Source: Stramenopiles sp. TOSAG23-2
Lineage: Eukaryota > Sar
Assembly: GCA_900128395.1 (NCBI GenBank)
Contig: LT649364.1
Location: 1 to 32,058 of the forward strand
Reading direction: 5' to 3'
DNA length: 32,058 nt
Every line of letters begins with the position of its first letter. The first letter of the stretch is position 1. The position numbers and the translations under genes are program-made. Below, in pieces: positions 8,653 to 18,153 of the stretch. The notes beneath the pieces were generated by a model. It saw only the letters and a list, made by a program, of their open reading frames with translations, ran no database searches and was not told the origin of the DNA.

Positions 8653-11600
8653 ATGAGAAGACAACCACTTCATAGTCGTTCTGGTAAAAGCAAAACCAAT
8701 CGCATTAAAATTAAAAGTTTACGTAGTGGACGACAGTTTGATAATGATAATTTAGTATCGCGTGCAAACCGTAACGTGTCTGAATTATCATCAGCATGGC
8801 AAGCAACAGCAACAGGCAGAAGCCGTAAAAATAGAGAAAAATCTGGCAATGCATTAGAATTTCTTGAACGAGATCGTAATAGAGGCAATTTAAACTATGA
8901 ATCAACAACTTTAACTTCCATGAGAAATAGAGATAGAGAAAGTAGCGATAGGAATAAAATTAATAATAATAATAATAACAGCAACAATAACAACAATAGT
9001 AGAAGGGAAAGAAAAGTAGAGGATGATGGTAATAATAATCAATATCATCGTGATATACGACCTGGAAGAAATAAAAACAAAGGCCATATATCTGATGGCC
9101 GTCATGTAAACAATAATGAAGAAGAACAACAACGTGGAAAATATAGCGGACAAGCAGAACGCCAAGAAAAAACATATTACGGTAGAAGACAATATCCTGG
9201 GCCACGTAATATTGAAGATATAGAAGCAACGCCAAGCATAGTCGAAGGTGTAAGAAGCGCTTTGATTAAAGCTCAAGAAGAAGGATATGTTGACAAAGAT
9301 AAAAAAAAAGTAGAAGTTCTTTATCGTGGTAGAGGTGGACGTGTTAAAAGATGGGATAGTGCTAACCCGGAACAAGTAGAGGAATGGGGAGAAACGCCAA
9401 TGGAGCAAGGAAGTCATAATTCACCACATCGAAGTGATAGTGATCAATGGCTTGGACAACGACATATTTTGATGGATGATGGAGAACGTTCAATTGATTT
9501 TGAAAATGAAGAAGACGATCTTTCATTTACAGATGATGGTCGGAGTAGTGAATATAATAATGATCATCGACATCATCATCATCATCATCATAGAACTGGT
9601 GGTAGAAATAGAAACGATAATAATAATAACCACAACCATGGGTTATCACGTATATCAAATGATTCGCTAATACTTTTAGTTTCACAAGGTCAAAATGGAA
9701 CACCTCAAGTAGAAATGAAAACAGCAGATGTTTTATCGTTATCGCCAAATAGTAGAAACAATCATCAAAGTTTACATAATATCAACGTAAATAATATGTC
9801 TCAAATGAATAACAACAATAATAATAACAATGGCATGAGTAATATTAGTAATATTAATAGTACTAATATTGAAATGCAATTGCAACAAATGCAACAACAA
9901 ATGAGGCTTCAAATGGAAAAACAAATGCAACAACAAATGATACAACAGCAACAATTTTTACAACAACAAACAGATGCTGCTAAAATGTCAGATCTTTCCA
10001 CTACGATCCCAAATACCACGATAGCAGCAGGAGCCGCAACAACATCATCAACAGCACCTGCAATTACAAATTTAGACGCAACATCTCAACAAATCGTCAA
10101 TAACAACTATATTGAGAAGGAAGTACCAACTACTATTATTAAAGAAGTTCCTACAATTTCAGCGGCTACGGCAGCAGAGATAAATGCTGTCAAAGAAGAA
10201 AAAGAAAAGTTAGAAAAATTGAATAGCGAACTTGTTCTGCGTGAAAATGAATTAGACACCAAATTGACTGAAGTAGAAAAACATTCAGATGAATTATCAG
10301 AGAAAGAGAAAAAGTTAAATACGCTAGAGAAAAAATTAGAAGAAAAAGAAATTAAACTGAATACGTTACAAGATAAATTAATGAAAGATGAGGTAAAACT
10401 TCAGCACGAGCAAGAAGCATTGGAGGAGAAAGCAAAGGAGCACCAAAAAAATATAGAGTTAGATACAGAAAGAATTGTAAAACAAGAGGAAATGCTGAAA
10501 GCAAAATTTGATGTTATGAACAAAAATTTTGAGGAAGAATCAATGGCGGAAAATAATAGGTTAAAAGAGATTGAAAAACGATTAGCAGATGAACAAGAAA
10601 AATTGGATGCTGCTAGGAAGTTGATAGAAGACGAAGAACGTGGGGTTGAAAAAGATAAGAAATTATTAGAAGATGCAAGGAGTATACACGAAAAAGCTGT
10701 AAAGGAAATTGAGGAAGACATAAAACATCAGAAAGATGCAATTAAAGCAGAACGTGAAGCGCATCAAAAAGCAGAACAATTACATGAAGAGGAAAAGAAA
10801 CGCCATGAATATGCAGTTAAGTTAGAAAAAGATAAATTGGAATTACTACAGAAAGGTCACGTGGCAGAAGTACAACGACATAAAAATGCTGTTCAAGCGG
10901 AGAAAAATTTAATACAACAAGCAAAGGAGATACATGAAAAAGAAGTGAAACGACACCAAGATTTAGTTGAAAAAGAACGTTTAGGATTGATATCTGCAAA
11001 AGAAGCACATGAAGAAGATGCAAGAAGACATAGAGACGCAGTCATAGCTGAAAAATCATTATTAAAGCAAGCACAAGATCTACATAAAACAGAAGCAGAA
11101 AAACATAGCACTGTTGTAAACAAAGAGAAAGAAGCGATTGCGAAGGCAAAAGAAGCTCATGAAGTGGAAGAACAAAAACATCGGGAGCAAGTTGCAAAGG
11201 AAAAGAAAGTATTGGAAGATGCTTTGCAAAAGCAAAAAGAAGAAGCAGCAAGACATAAAGCTGATGCCGAAAACCAGAAAAAATTGTTAGCGAAAGAACA
11301 TGATTTATTGGAAAAAGCACGACAAACACACGATGAAGATAAAAAACGGCATGATGAGGCCATGAAGTTACTAGACGATGCTCGCAAATCGCATGAAGAG
11401 CAAGTCAAAAAAACTGCTGAAGAAAAAGAACATATATTAAAGTTACGAGCAGAGCATGCAGCTGACAGAGCTCGTGATACAGAACTAATGGGTGCAGAAA
11501 GGATGAAATTAAAGGAGGAATTGACAAAATTGAAGCAAGAACGTACATTAGCGGAACGTGAAGTGGAGCATCAACGAGCATTGCTCGTTGCTGAAAATAG

Positions 11601-12957
11601 CAAAGGTGCTGAGATGAGGCAAAAAATACAGGAAAAGGAAGATGAGAAAATCAAAGAGACTCAAAAAATGTTGGAAGATGAGCGAAAACGATTAAATGAA
11701 GAACGTTCCTCTATTATGGCGATCCGAGAGAAATTTGAGAATGAAAGGCGCTTGTATAGCGATAAAACAGATAAAGAAAAACGTGAAATGTGGGAAAAAT
11801 TAGAAAATGAAAAGAAGCAATTGAAAGAATTATTAGACAAAGAACGTGAAGAGATTAGTCTAGCAGTTAAAAACTTTGAGAAAGAAAAAGCACTTTTAAA
11901 ATCAGAACTAGCTGCTGAGAAGGCTGAAATAGAGCGAATAAAAGAGGAGGCAAATACGAAAGAAGTACGCGCTGAAGCGAATCGCTCGACAATTGTAGAA
12001 GAACGAAATAAAGTTGCACAGAAAGAGCGTGAATTGCTCGATGCGCAAGCCAAATTAACGAAAGAAAAAAGTCAAATGAGATCCGCATTATCAAAAGAAC
12101 GGATGGAAATGATGAACAAAATAAAAAAAGAACGAGAGGAAACAGAACGTTTAAGTAAATTAATTGAAAAGCAAAAATTTGAAGTAACGTTGGAAAAGCG
12201 TTTACATGCAGAGCGTGAAAAAGTCTTTGCTGAACGCGAAAAGTTAGAGGAAAAGAGAATGAAGCAATCGCAACTTGAACAGCAACAATTGCCAACATTA
12301 AGGTCTCAACAATACATGCCGCAGCAACATTATCAAATGCCACCACCTCCATCGACCCCAGCAGGCGCAACAGCTACAATGAGCAGTAGCACTGCGGGAG
12401 TGTTACCACCTGGCAGCCCATACAACATGAGTGGTCATATGAGTCCAGTAGGAATACCACCAGTTATTAATCATCATTACCATGGTCCAGATGGAGGCAT
12501 ATCAACAACATTTGGGCAATCACGAACAGCACCACGGCGGCCTGAAATAATTAATGAAATAGATTCTGAGTTAGAATCCATTCGAGAGCAACACCGTATT
12601 CGCTTTTCTAGAGAAGTAGAAGAGCGAAATCGCTTGGAGAAGCAATTAAAGCATGAGGCTGCTGAAAGGGAAAAATTAGAACGAAAACTTCAGTTAGAAA
12701 GGACGCAAGAGCGTGCAACTCTTGAAAGAAAATTAGAACAGGAGCGCACATTGCACCTGCAACAATTAGAACAAGATCGTGCATTGCATGCTGCATCATT
12801 AGTGCAAACGCAAAATGAATTAAATTCAGTTCGAGCGATGATGGATCATATACAAAGTGATGGAATGGCTGGAATTTTGAGAGTAAAAGATGCCGTTATG
12901 CAATTTGATGATTTAGTGAAAAGCATTGGTACGGGTCAAAGGACAAGACCATTCTAA
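8653..12957 (+). CDS. Large coiled-coil protein with 25-residue His-containing repeats
   Basis: 1434 residues, one exon, no named family recognised. Residues 1-170 are basic, Arg/Asn-rich and disordered; about 300-320 holds a His run; 360-480 is Asn-, Gln- and Met-rich. A continuous coiled coil runs from about 507 to 1205. Within it, residues 696-870 (10738-11262) are seven exact 25-residue repeats of pattern xV..EK..L..A...H......RH.., with His at repeat position 23 in all seven and at 16 in six. A Pro/Gly-rich segment (about 1215-1295) separates a second coil (about 1300-1392), and the tail is GILRVKDAVMQFDDLVKSIGTG. A structural role in cytoskeleton, basal body or a filament is likely, but there is no diagnostic domain. 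Many reverse-strand open frames here are shadows of the Lys/Glu-rich coil. Confidence 0.9.
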   Translation: MRRQPLHSRSGKSKTNRIKIKSLRSGRQFDNDNLVSRANRNVSELSSAWQATATGRSRKNREKSGNALEFLERDRNRGNLNYESTTLTSMRNRDRESSDRNKINNNNNNSNNNNNSRRERKVEDDGNNNQYHRDIRPGRNKNKGHISDGRHVNNNEEEQQRGKYSGQAERQEKTYYGRRQYPGPRNIEDIEATPSIVEGVRSALIKAQEEGYVDKDKKKVEVLYRGRGGRVKRWDSANPEQVEEWGETPMEQGSHNSPHRSDSDQWLGQRHILMDDGERSIDFENEEDDLSFTDDGRSSEYNNDHRHHHHHHHRTGGRNRNDNNNNHNHGLSRISNDSLILLVSQGQNGTPQVEMKTADVLSLSPNSRNNHQSLHNINVNNMSQMNNNNNNNNGMSNISNINSTNIEMQLQQMQQQMRLQMEKQMQQQMIQQQQFLQQQTDAAKMSDLSTTIPNTTIAAGAATTSSTAPAITNLDATSQQIVNNNYIEKEVPTTIIKEVPTISAATAAEINAVKEEKEKLEKLNSELVLRENELDTKLTEVEKHSDELSEKEKKLNTLEKKLEEKEIKLNTLQDKLMKDEVKLQHEQEALEEKAKEHQKNIELDTERIVKQEEMLKAKFDVMNKNFEEESMAENNRLKEIEKRLADEQEKLDAARKLIEDEERGVEKDKKLLEDARSIHEKAVKEIEEDIKHQKDAIKAEREAHQKAEQLHEEEKKRHEYAVKLEKDKLELLQKGHVAEVQRHKNAVQAEKNLIQQAKEIHEKEVKRHQDLVEKERLGLISAKEAHEEDARRHRDAVIAEKSLLKQAQDLHKTEAEKHSTVVNKEKEAIAKAKEAHEVEEQKHREQVAKEKKVLEDALQKQKEEAARHKADAENQKKLLAKEHDLLEKARQTHDEDKKRHDEAMKLLDDARKSHEEQVKKTAEEKEHILKLRAEHAADRARDTELMGAERMKLKEELTKLKQERTLAEREVEHQRALLVAENSKGAEMRQKIQEKEDEKIKETQKMLEDERKRLNEERSSIMAIREKFENERRLYSDKTDKEKREMWEKLENEKKQLKELLDKEREEISLAVKNFEKEKALLKSELAAEKAEIERIKEEANTKEVRAEANRSTIVEERNKVAQKERELLDAQAKLTKEKSQMRSALSKERMEMMNKIKKEREETERLSKLIEKQKFEVTLEKRLHAEREKVFAEREKLEEKRMKQSQLEQQQLPTLRSQQYMPQQHYQMPPPPSTPAGATATMSSSTAGVLPPGSPYNMSGHMSPVGIPPVINHHYHGPDGGISTTFGQSRTAPRRPEIINEIDSELESIREQHRIRFSREVEERNRLEKQLKHEAAEREKLERKLQLERTQERATLERKLEQERTLHLQQLEQDRALHAASLVQTQNELNSVRAMMDHIQSDGMAGILRVKDAVMQFDDLVKSIGTGQRTRPF
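10738..11262 (+). repeat. Seven 25-residue coiled-coil repeats (protein level)
   Basis: Residues 696-870 of the coiled-coil protein. Each 75-base unit aligns without gaps at protein level but is diverged at DNA level, so the repeats are old and kept by selection on protein. A 32-residue variant (25+7) follows at 871-902, and a similar 32-residue stretch precedes the array. Confidence 0.85.
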
Positions 12958-13165
12958 TACGTAGTGTTATATTATATAATATGATGTGCGTGTACAGGCG
13001 ATAAAAAAGGATGTGTCATTTTTTTAAAAAAAATACTGTTTTAAATAAAAAAAAATATATATTATATATATAAATTACACATACACACGAACTTACGACA
13101 AACTTTTTTATAAGCGAGGAGATGAATAATCTCTCTCGTGTGGTAGTGTGGTGTACGTATTTTTT

Positions 13166-13975
13166 TTATTTTAGTGCCTTTTTGATTGCTTCTCTCCACG
13201 CATTTGCGCTTCGGATATCAGGTGCTTCAAGATCTAATACTTCCTTTGTTTGCATATTTATTTCATTATTTATATTTTTCTCTGCTGTATTTACATTGCT
13301 TTCATCATCATCATCCAATGAGAAACAAATTTTTATCTTCGTTGATGTTACATTTTCTTTCATATCTTCCTTGGATAAAATTGGAGGTTCTTTTTTTTTT
13401 GGATCATCAAAATTAAATGTACGACGCGGTTTAATACCTTCATTTTTATCAAAAATAGATTTCCAATATTTTAATATTTTACGATTGTCGAGTTCAAAAT
13501 ATCGTCTTTGATATCCAGCAAATGAATTTGTAGTGGCGCGCTTTTTCAAATATCCAGATTTAACTATTTTGAACTCTTGCGCATAATTTTGAATGAAACT
13601 ATTTCGGACTACTGTTCGTTCTGAAACCGACATACGTCTTCTTCCACCTGGTGTATGTGATTTTCGAACTAAATCATCTTCTATTTCTTTCTGTGTATTG
13701 CTCTCCTTATATCTATTATATAAAAGAATTTTAACAATTAAAAACACAACCATTGAAAACAACAATACCAACGGCAATGAAAGAAATTGAAATGGATTCA
13801 TAAACCAAAAAACAGAATTACTCAATAATAGTGGTTTTTCTGATAATACTCTACCAACTTGTTTATCTAAGACACTTTCATCAACAGATGGTGGATTTAT
13901 TCGTTTTAAATTATCCTCAATATTATAATTACCAGTGGTAAAACGAAATAATGAATGCGCCAATATTCCAGCCAT
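13166..13975 (-). CDS. Membrane-anchored PH-domain protein
   Basis: 269 residues, one exon. A hydrophobic segment at about 62-86 (FQFLSLPLVLLFSMVVFLIVKIL) is a single transmembrane helix followed by basic residues, which favours a cytosolic C-terminus. Residues about 138-268 form a pleckstrin-homology domain: KSGYLKKRA as the first strand, GYQRRYFELDNRKILKYW as strands 2-3, and the closing helix with the invariant Trp in SANAWREAIKKAL. PH domains bind phosphoinositides or proteins; the K-x-R residues of the first loop (KSGYLKKR, QRRYF) suit phosphoinositide binding. An acidic loop (CFSLDDDDESN and after, about 218-240) is inserted before the last strands. A role tethering membranes or reading lipids at an organelle is inference. 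It converges on the coiled-coil gene with 208 bases between. Confidence 0.85.
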   Translation of the reverse strand: MAGILAHSLFRFTTGNYNIEDNLKRINPPSVDESVLDKQVGRVLSEKPLLLSNSVFWFMNPFQFLSLPLVLLFSMVVFLIVKILLYNRYKESNTQKEIEDDLVRKSHTPGGRRRMSVSERTVVRNSFIQNYAQEFKIVKSGYLKKRATTNSFAGYQRRYFELDNRKILKYWKSIFDKNEGIKPRRTFNFDDPKKKEPPILSKEDMKENVTSTKIKICFSLDDDDESNVNTAEKNINNEINMQTKEVLDLEAPDIRSANAWREAIKKALK

Positions 13976-14656
13976 TGTATTTCTTTTCTATATCTATGTA
14001 TATATATATATATTTCGATATTTTAAGCAAAAAAAATAAATAGTGATTTTAATTATATTATTGTATATTCCTATAATAGAAAAGAAATGTTTAGAAACTT
14101 GTAAATGCTTCAGCTTGCTTCACATTTTGTATTACAGTATTATAATTATTATGAGGATGTAGATTAAGATGATGTGATGATTTTTGGAGGAAGAAGAAGT
14201 AGAGTTTAAGTTTAAGTTGTTTTTTTATTTTGGTGAATGTTATATTTTGTACTTCTTTCGTATATCAGTATACTTTGTTATTGCTATTAATGTTAAATAC
14301 CCATGATGTGTCCTTATAAAAATGGTACAGTTATTCACGTGGATGAATTAGAATAGACTAAAAGAAAAAAGGGCGAAAATGTTATACGTGGTGTGCCCTA
14401 CGAGGAATAGTGCAATAGACTAAAAGCTTGCCCGCTTGGTATGGTAGGTACACAAGGTAGACAGAAAAAATTATAAATTAGCATGGACATATCATTGAAA
14501 CCAACACAAAAAAAAAACATCTTAAGAACAGTATATATATAATTAAATGTAGATAGATGTAAAGTCACTTATGACATAGGAAAAACATATATATATATAT
14601 ATAACAAACAGTAATAATAAGAACAAGAACGAACGAAACAAAACAAAGGAAAAAAC
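13976..14656. promoter_or_regulatory. Divergent intergenic region
   Basis: Lies between the PH-domain gene and the gene at 14657, which diverge. A GC-richer island at about 14330-14465 (containing GCTTGCCCGCTTGG and GGTATGGTAGGTAC) and a GGAGGAAGAAG purine run near 14186 stand out from A/T repeats. The final 60 bases before the ATG at 14657 are A-rich. No gene seen. Confidence 0.5.
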
Positions 14657-15085
14657 ATGTCTACACAAGAAAGAGCATTAGTTGGTGGGTATAATACCTT
14701 TGGAAATCAAGGAGAAGCCAATGCAGACGTCAAGAAAAAATATCCTATTATCAACCCATATACGACGGATTTGAACGAGTTAAATATGTTGCGTCTCAAA
14801 GCAAGTGCTCCACGAAAAAAGTTTATTGAAGCAATCAAGAAAGGTCAAATTGAAGCTCCAAATGATTTGGCGAGGTACGTATTCTTAGGGGAGAAAGGTC
14901 CTAACCTGACGAAGATGGCCTTCCCTCCAAGTCCACCACCAGATTCCATGGATTACAAGGAAGTAAAAGAGCTTTTAACTCCAGTTTGTCTTTTGGTGGT
15001 GACTTTCCATTTATTGCAACAATTACATCACCGGGACCACAAAATCCAGTTGATTCGAAATATGTTAAGTTTCCTTTTAATCTAG
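14657..15085 (+). CDS. Small uncharacterised protein, 3' end antisense to the PDZ gene
   Basis: 142-residue frame from an ATG in A-rich context to TAG. Residues 1-110 look like a real protein: mixed composition, a Tyr/Pro segment (YPIINPYTTDLNELNMLRL), a basic helix (ASAPRKKFIEAIKKGQIEAPNDLARYVFLGEKG) and a Pro-rich stretch (AFPPSPPPDSMDYKEVKEL). No family recognised. From residue 82 it runs opposite the coding strand of the PDZ gene; the last 30 residues (TPVCLLVVTFHLLQQLHHRDHK onwards) read like antisense of a conserved domain. Possible explanations are true convergent overlap, an unseen intron after about residue 110 leading elsewhere, or a frameshift. Start and first 110 residues are more trustworthy than the end. 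Confidence 0.55.
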   Translation: MSTQERALVGGYNTFGNQGEANADVKKKYPIINPYTTDLNELNMLRLKASAPRKKFIEAIKKGQIEAPNDLARYVFLGEKGPNLTKMAFPPSPPPDSMDYKEVKELLTPVCLLVVTFHLLQQLHHRDHKIQLIRNMLSFLLI

Positions 15086-15206
15086 TAAATGATTTGATTT
15101 GTACACCACCACGATTGGTGGAATTAAAATTGACTCCCAATGGCTCATCAACGGTAGGCCTTCGATCTATTACTATTGTATATTCTAATTTTGTTTCAAT
15201 AGACAT
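14901..15206 (-). CDS. Single PDZ-domain protein
   Basis: 101 residues that are almost entirely one PDZ domain. After an opening strand (KLEYTIVIDRR) comes the carboxylate-binding loop PLGVNF (22-27), which takes the place of GLGF. GGVQIKSF (33-40) and the hallmark GPGDVIVAING (57-67) follow, then the helix LELKALLLP and final strand NLVVDLEG. PDZ domains bind C-terminal peptides of partner proteins, so this is a minimal adaptor. Stand-alone PDZ proteins of about 100 residues occur in protists. Its last 185 coding bases overlap the gene at 14657-15085 on the other strand. Stop is TAG. Its promoter should lie within 15207-15860. Confidence 0.82.
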   Translation of the reverse strand: MSIETKLEYTIVIDRRPTVDEPLGVNFNSTNRGGVQIKSFTRLKGNLTYFESTGFCGPGDVIVAINGKSPPKDKLELKALLLPCNPWNLVVDLEGRPSSSG

Positions 15207-15410
15207 GTTGTATTTATAATGTGTTTGGCGTGTGTGTATATTGTATGTATGTATTTATGTATTTATATATTCTCTTGATACAATTTTTAATACGACGATA
15301 TTAGTGTTATATTTTTTATAATTATGTTTGATTATGTTGTAAATGTATATATATATAAGTGTATAATATACAGTATAATATATATATATTAGCTAGTTTG
15401 CATTATTAGA

Positions 15411-15464
15411 ATTATATGTACACAGTAAAAATATCTATTATTCATTTTATTGCAAAAGATCGAG
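15411..15464 (+). repeat. Direct repeat copy A
   Basis: Begins ATTATATGTACACAGTAAAA and ends GCAAAAGATCGAG. The copy at 15763-15815 matches it except for small indels in the central A/T part. Spacing is 352 bases. Confidence 0.8.
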
Positions 15465-15676
15465 TCTTCACATTTCTAGAATCATTATTATTAAATCATT
15501 AGAGCTATTATTATTATATTTCAATTATAGTGCTATAGTTAGAATAGTATTGGCAACATTGGAAAAGATGAGTTGGATGGCCGGATTTAGCAATTATGAA
15601 TCGTATAGCATGAAAATATCATTATTTAGGACACAATAGCAGCAACACAAGGAGGTGAGTCGATGTTAGAAATGAT

Positions 15677-15707
15677 ACACACAAAAAATATCTATTCAGT
15701 TTTATTG
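15677..15707 (+). repeat. Direct repeat, degenerate third copy
   Basis: ACACACAAAAAATATCTATTC followed by a GTTTTATTG end resembles the middle of copies A and C. Confidence 0.45.
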
Positions 15708-15762
15708 TTAGAGTATATATATAAAAAATTCTCTTATATATTTTAGAGTATATATATATTAG

Positions 15763-15815
15763 ATTATATGTACACAGTAAAAATATATCTATTCATTTAT
15801 TTGCAAAAGATCGAG
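15763..15815 (+). repeat. Direct repeat copy C
   Basis: Second full copy of the 15411-15464 segment, in the same orientation. It ends 45 bases before the arylsulfatase stop codon (on the minus strand), inside that gene's likely 3' UTR. Confidence 0.8.
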
Positions 15816-15860
15816 ACATCATAGAGAGATACATTATCACAGCACAGAACCATTTTAAAA

Positions 15861-18153
15861 TCACAATTTACTCTTTTGATTCTTCATCCTATTATTTTTA
15901 GCAACTTCTTCATCTGTATAATACAAATCAATAATTGGAAATGGTACACCTGGTAAACGTCTTCGAAAACCTCGACTTCTTGCTTTCATTTGCTTTCTTT
16001 TTTCGATAGTCCAAACAGTCCTAGGCACAACAGCTAATGGGACAGCTGCATTATCACGATAAAATTGCAATCGTTTTTGTAATTGTTCAACTATCTCTGG
16101 ATGTTCCGCTGATACATCATGATGTTCTGCTGGATCTTTTTCTAGATCAAATAACCATAACATTTTAATTGTACTTTCAAATTCACTTCTAGTATGAATT
16201 TTATTTTTCCATATTTCATATTGGTTTCCATCTCCTACTTTCATATCTCCAAATGGACCACCCGATTCAAGTAATTCATAATTTGTTGCATCTGGACCCA
16301 TGATATACTTAGCCGTCCATGTTGCCGATGGATCAGTTCCATGCCAATCACCACGTCCAGCTTGACCTTCCACTAATTTATATTTGCCGACTCGAATTGC
16401 TGCACATGATTCTGGAATATTCCCACTCGTAGCAATTCTTGTCTGATCAAGTTGTGATAGCTTTGATGTATCTTGTCCTGGATTTACAGTTCCGCCGGTG
16501 AAAAAATTACCACCTGTATTTGCCATACCGATTGGATCAATATTATATACCATTTCCTTCCTTGGGCTATCGTTAGAACCTGATTTCCAAGTTGAAAACA
16601 TATCGATACCATCTATTGCACCCGTTGAACTAGGACGTGCACTACCACCAGCAATCGAAAGTAATGTTGGAAATAAATCTACTGCATGACCTAATGCTTC
16701 ACTGTCTGTTCCACGTATATTTTCTGGAATTATATTTGGATTTGGACTATGAATAAATGCTGGTGATCGAGTACCACCTTCCCATACACTCATTTTATCT
16801 CCACGATATGGATGATTTGATGCACCTGTTCTAACATCACCACCATTATCACTAAATGCAAATATGAATGTATTATCATACATATTTTTTGCTTTCAATG
16901 CACTTACAACACGTCCAACATTACCATCCCTGGTGGAGTGTTTAGTTGGGTTAGTTGGGAATTTGAATTTATGTAAAAATTTATTATTATAAAATATATT
17001 CTATATACTTACATATGAGATATCAAGCCACACCATTTTCGACGTTGTTTTCCAGGTATATGTTCATGCATTTCCTCCGTACCTGCTGGATTTTGTACCG
17101 GCCAATGTGGTGCTTGAAATGGCAAATATAAAAACATCGGTTTCTCCGTATTATGATTCATGATCATTCTTTCAGCATTCATACCAAAAAGATCTGATGA
17201 ATGTGTACCATTCATATCAAGAACAGTATTTCTTATAACTTTTTTTCCATGTAACTTGTCATTATGCAAATCAAGTGCACCTTGCATCGCTTTATAATTC
17301 GGATGAGTTGGCCATAATGATCCAAAATTATCTGCACCTAAATTTAAAACATGTGTCCAATGATCACCACCACCCATATATATACCATAATGTTCATCAA
17401 ATCCACGCCCAGTTGGTATTTGCTCATAGCCTGCACTACCCATATGCCATTTACCAGACATATATGTTGAATAACCAATTTCTTTCATTCTTTCTGCCAA
17501 CATTGGTTCTCCAATTGGTGCCCAGCCAAGCATACAAGCTAAATTAGCAGGATTACATGCACCAGTTTGGCCTCCATATCTAAGCGGGTACCTTCCTGTT
17601 AACAACGAAGATCTGGTAGGCGAGCATACAGGCTGAACATAAAAATTCTTTAATTTCACACCATTTTTCATCAATCCATTCATAACTGGTGTATGACATA
17701 AGTGTCTTTTTGTTTTTGAAAACTCACCTAAATCATGATATCCAAGATCATCGAATAAAATTACTAAAATATTTGGTTTGGAACTAGACGATTTACCATT
17801 TGTAGTTGATGGTTTTATTTTATTCCGTAAGTCAGTCTTTTGTGATGCTTTCGGCGTGGCATCTGTCCCTATTTTAGCAGCAGCAGCAGCAGCAGCAGCA
17901 GCGTTTGATGNNNNNNNNNNNNNNNNNNNNNNNNNNNNNNNNNNNNNNNNNNNNNNNNNNNNNNAGCAGCAGCAGCAGCGTTTGATGAAGTTGTTATAGT
18001 TGATGACATAGTATTTGAAGAGCACATATTTTCACCACTACATGCATTATTATTATTATTTTCAACTAAACGCATAGATATACCATAATGTTTCGTGATA
18101 ATAAGACATAACAACAATGCCACTATTTTCATTATTGTACTATTTCCTTTCAT
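15861..18153 (-). CDS. Arylsulfatase (ARSB-like), two exons, interrupted by an assembly gap
   Basis: Exon 1 runs 18153-17013 and exon 2 16929-15861. A signal peptide follows the second Met (18132: MKIVALLLCLIITKHYGIS), so either ATG could start it. After a low-complexity Asn/Ser/Ala stretch holding 54 undetermined bases comes the sulfatase domain: ILFDDLGYHDLG (metal ligands), VCSPTRSSLLTGRYP with the CxPxR signature whose Cys (codon 17624-17626) is oxidised to formylglycine, SGKWHMGSAG, GRGFDEHYGIYMGG and FAFSDNGGD (metal ligands). NHPYRGDKMSVWEGGTRSPAF matches the ARSB/I/J subgroup. It should hydrolyse sulfate esters of polysaccharides in a secretory or lysosomal compartment. The frames on either side of the gap do not agree at its stated length, so the gap size is wrong or a frameshift lies there. 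It is divergent from the PHD gene. Confidence 0.93.
16930..17012 (-). other. Spliceosomal intron of the arylsulfatase gene (83 nt)
   Basis: Minus-strand donor GTAAGT from 17012 down, acceptor CCAG ending at 16930. Splicing gives LISHM-DGNVGRVVSALKAK across a split Met codon (AT/G), restoring the sulfatase MDxxVGxxxxxL block. Without splicing, a stop follows directly after the Met. Confidence 0.9.
17878..17989. repeat. GCT/AGC trinucleotide tract around a 54-base N gap
   Basis: The gap occupies 17911-17964. Both flanks carry the same AGC run followed by GTTTGATG, coding poly-Ala plus Ser-Ser-Asn on the minus strand. The assembly evidently broke in an internally repeated poly-Ala segment. On the minus strand, the open frame before the gap and the one after it differ by two bases modulo three. 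Confidence 0.85.

Larger units (their letters stand above)
15207..15860. promoter_or_regulatory. Intergenic region with three copies of a short repeat
   Basis: Upstream of the PDZ gene and downstream of the arylsulfatase gene. AT-rich, with a GC-richer patch at about 15545-15665. A 53-54-base segment occurs at 15411-15464 and 15763-15815, with a degenerate third copy around 15677-15707. No gene seen. Confidence 0.5.

Noticed and set aside
8911-12799. Numerous long minus-strand frames opposite the coiled-coil gene
   Set aside because: Shadows produced by Lys/Glu/Gln-rich codons; they read as Ser/Phe/Leu-rich or Ile/Tyr-rich low complexity.
13930-13940. TACCAGTGGTA palindrome as another regulatory site
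   Set aside because: It lies in the coding start of the PH-domain gene (Phe-Thr-Thr-Gly-Asn codons) and may be chance.
14986-15219. 77-residue plus-strand frame
   Set aside because: Exact antisense of the PDZ core, including the complement of the GDVIVAING codons; no independent support.
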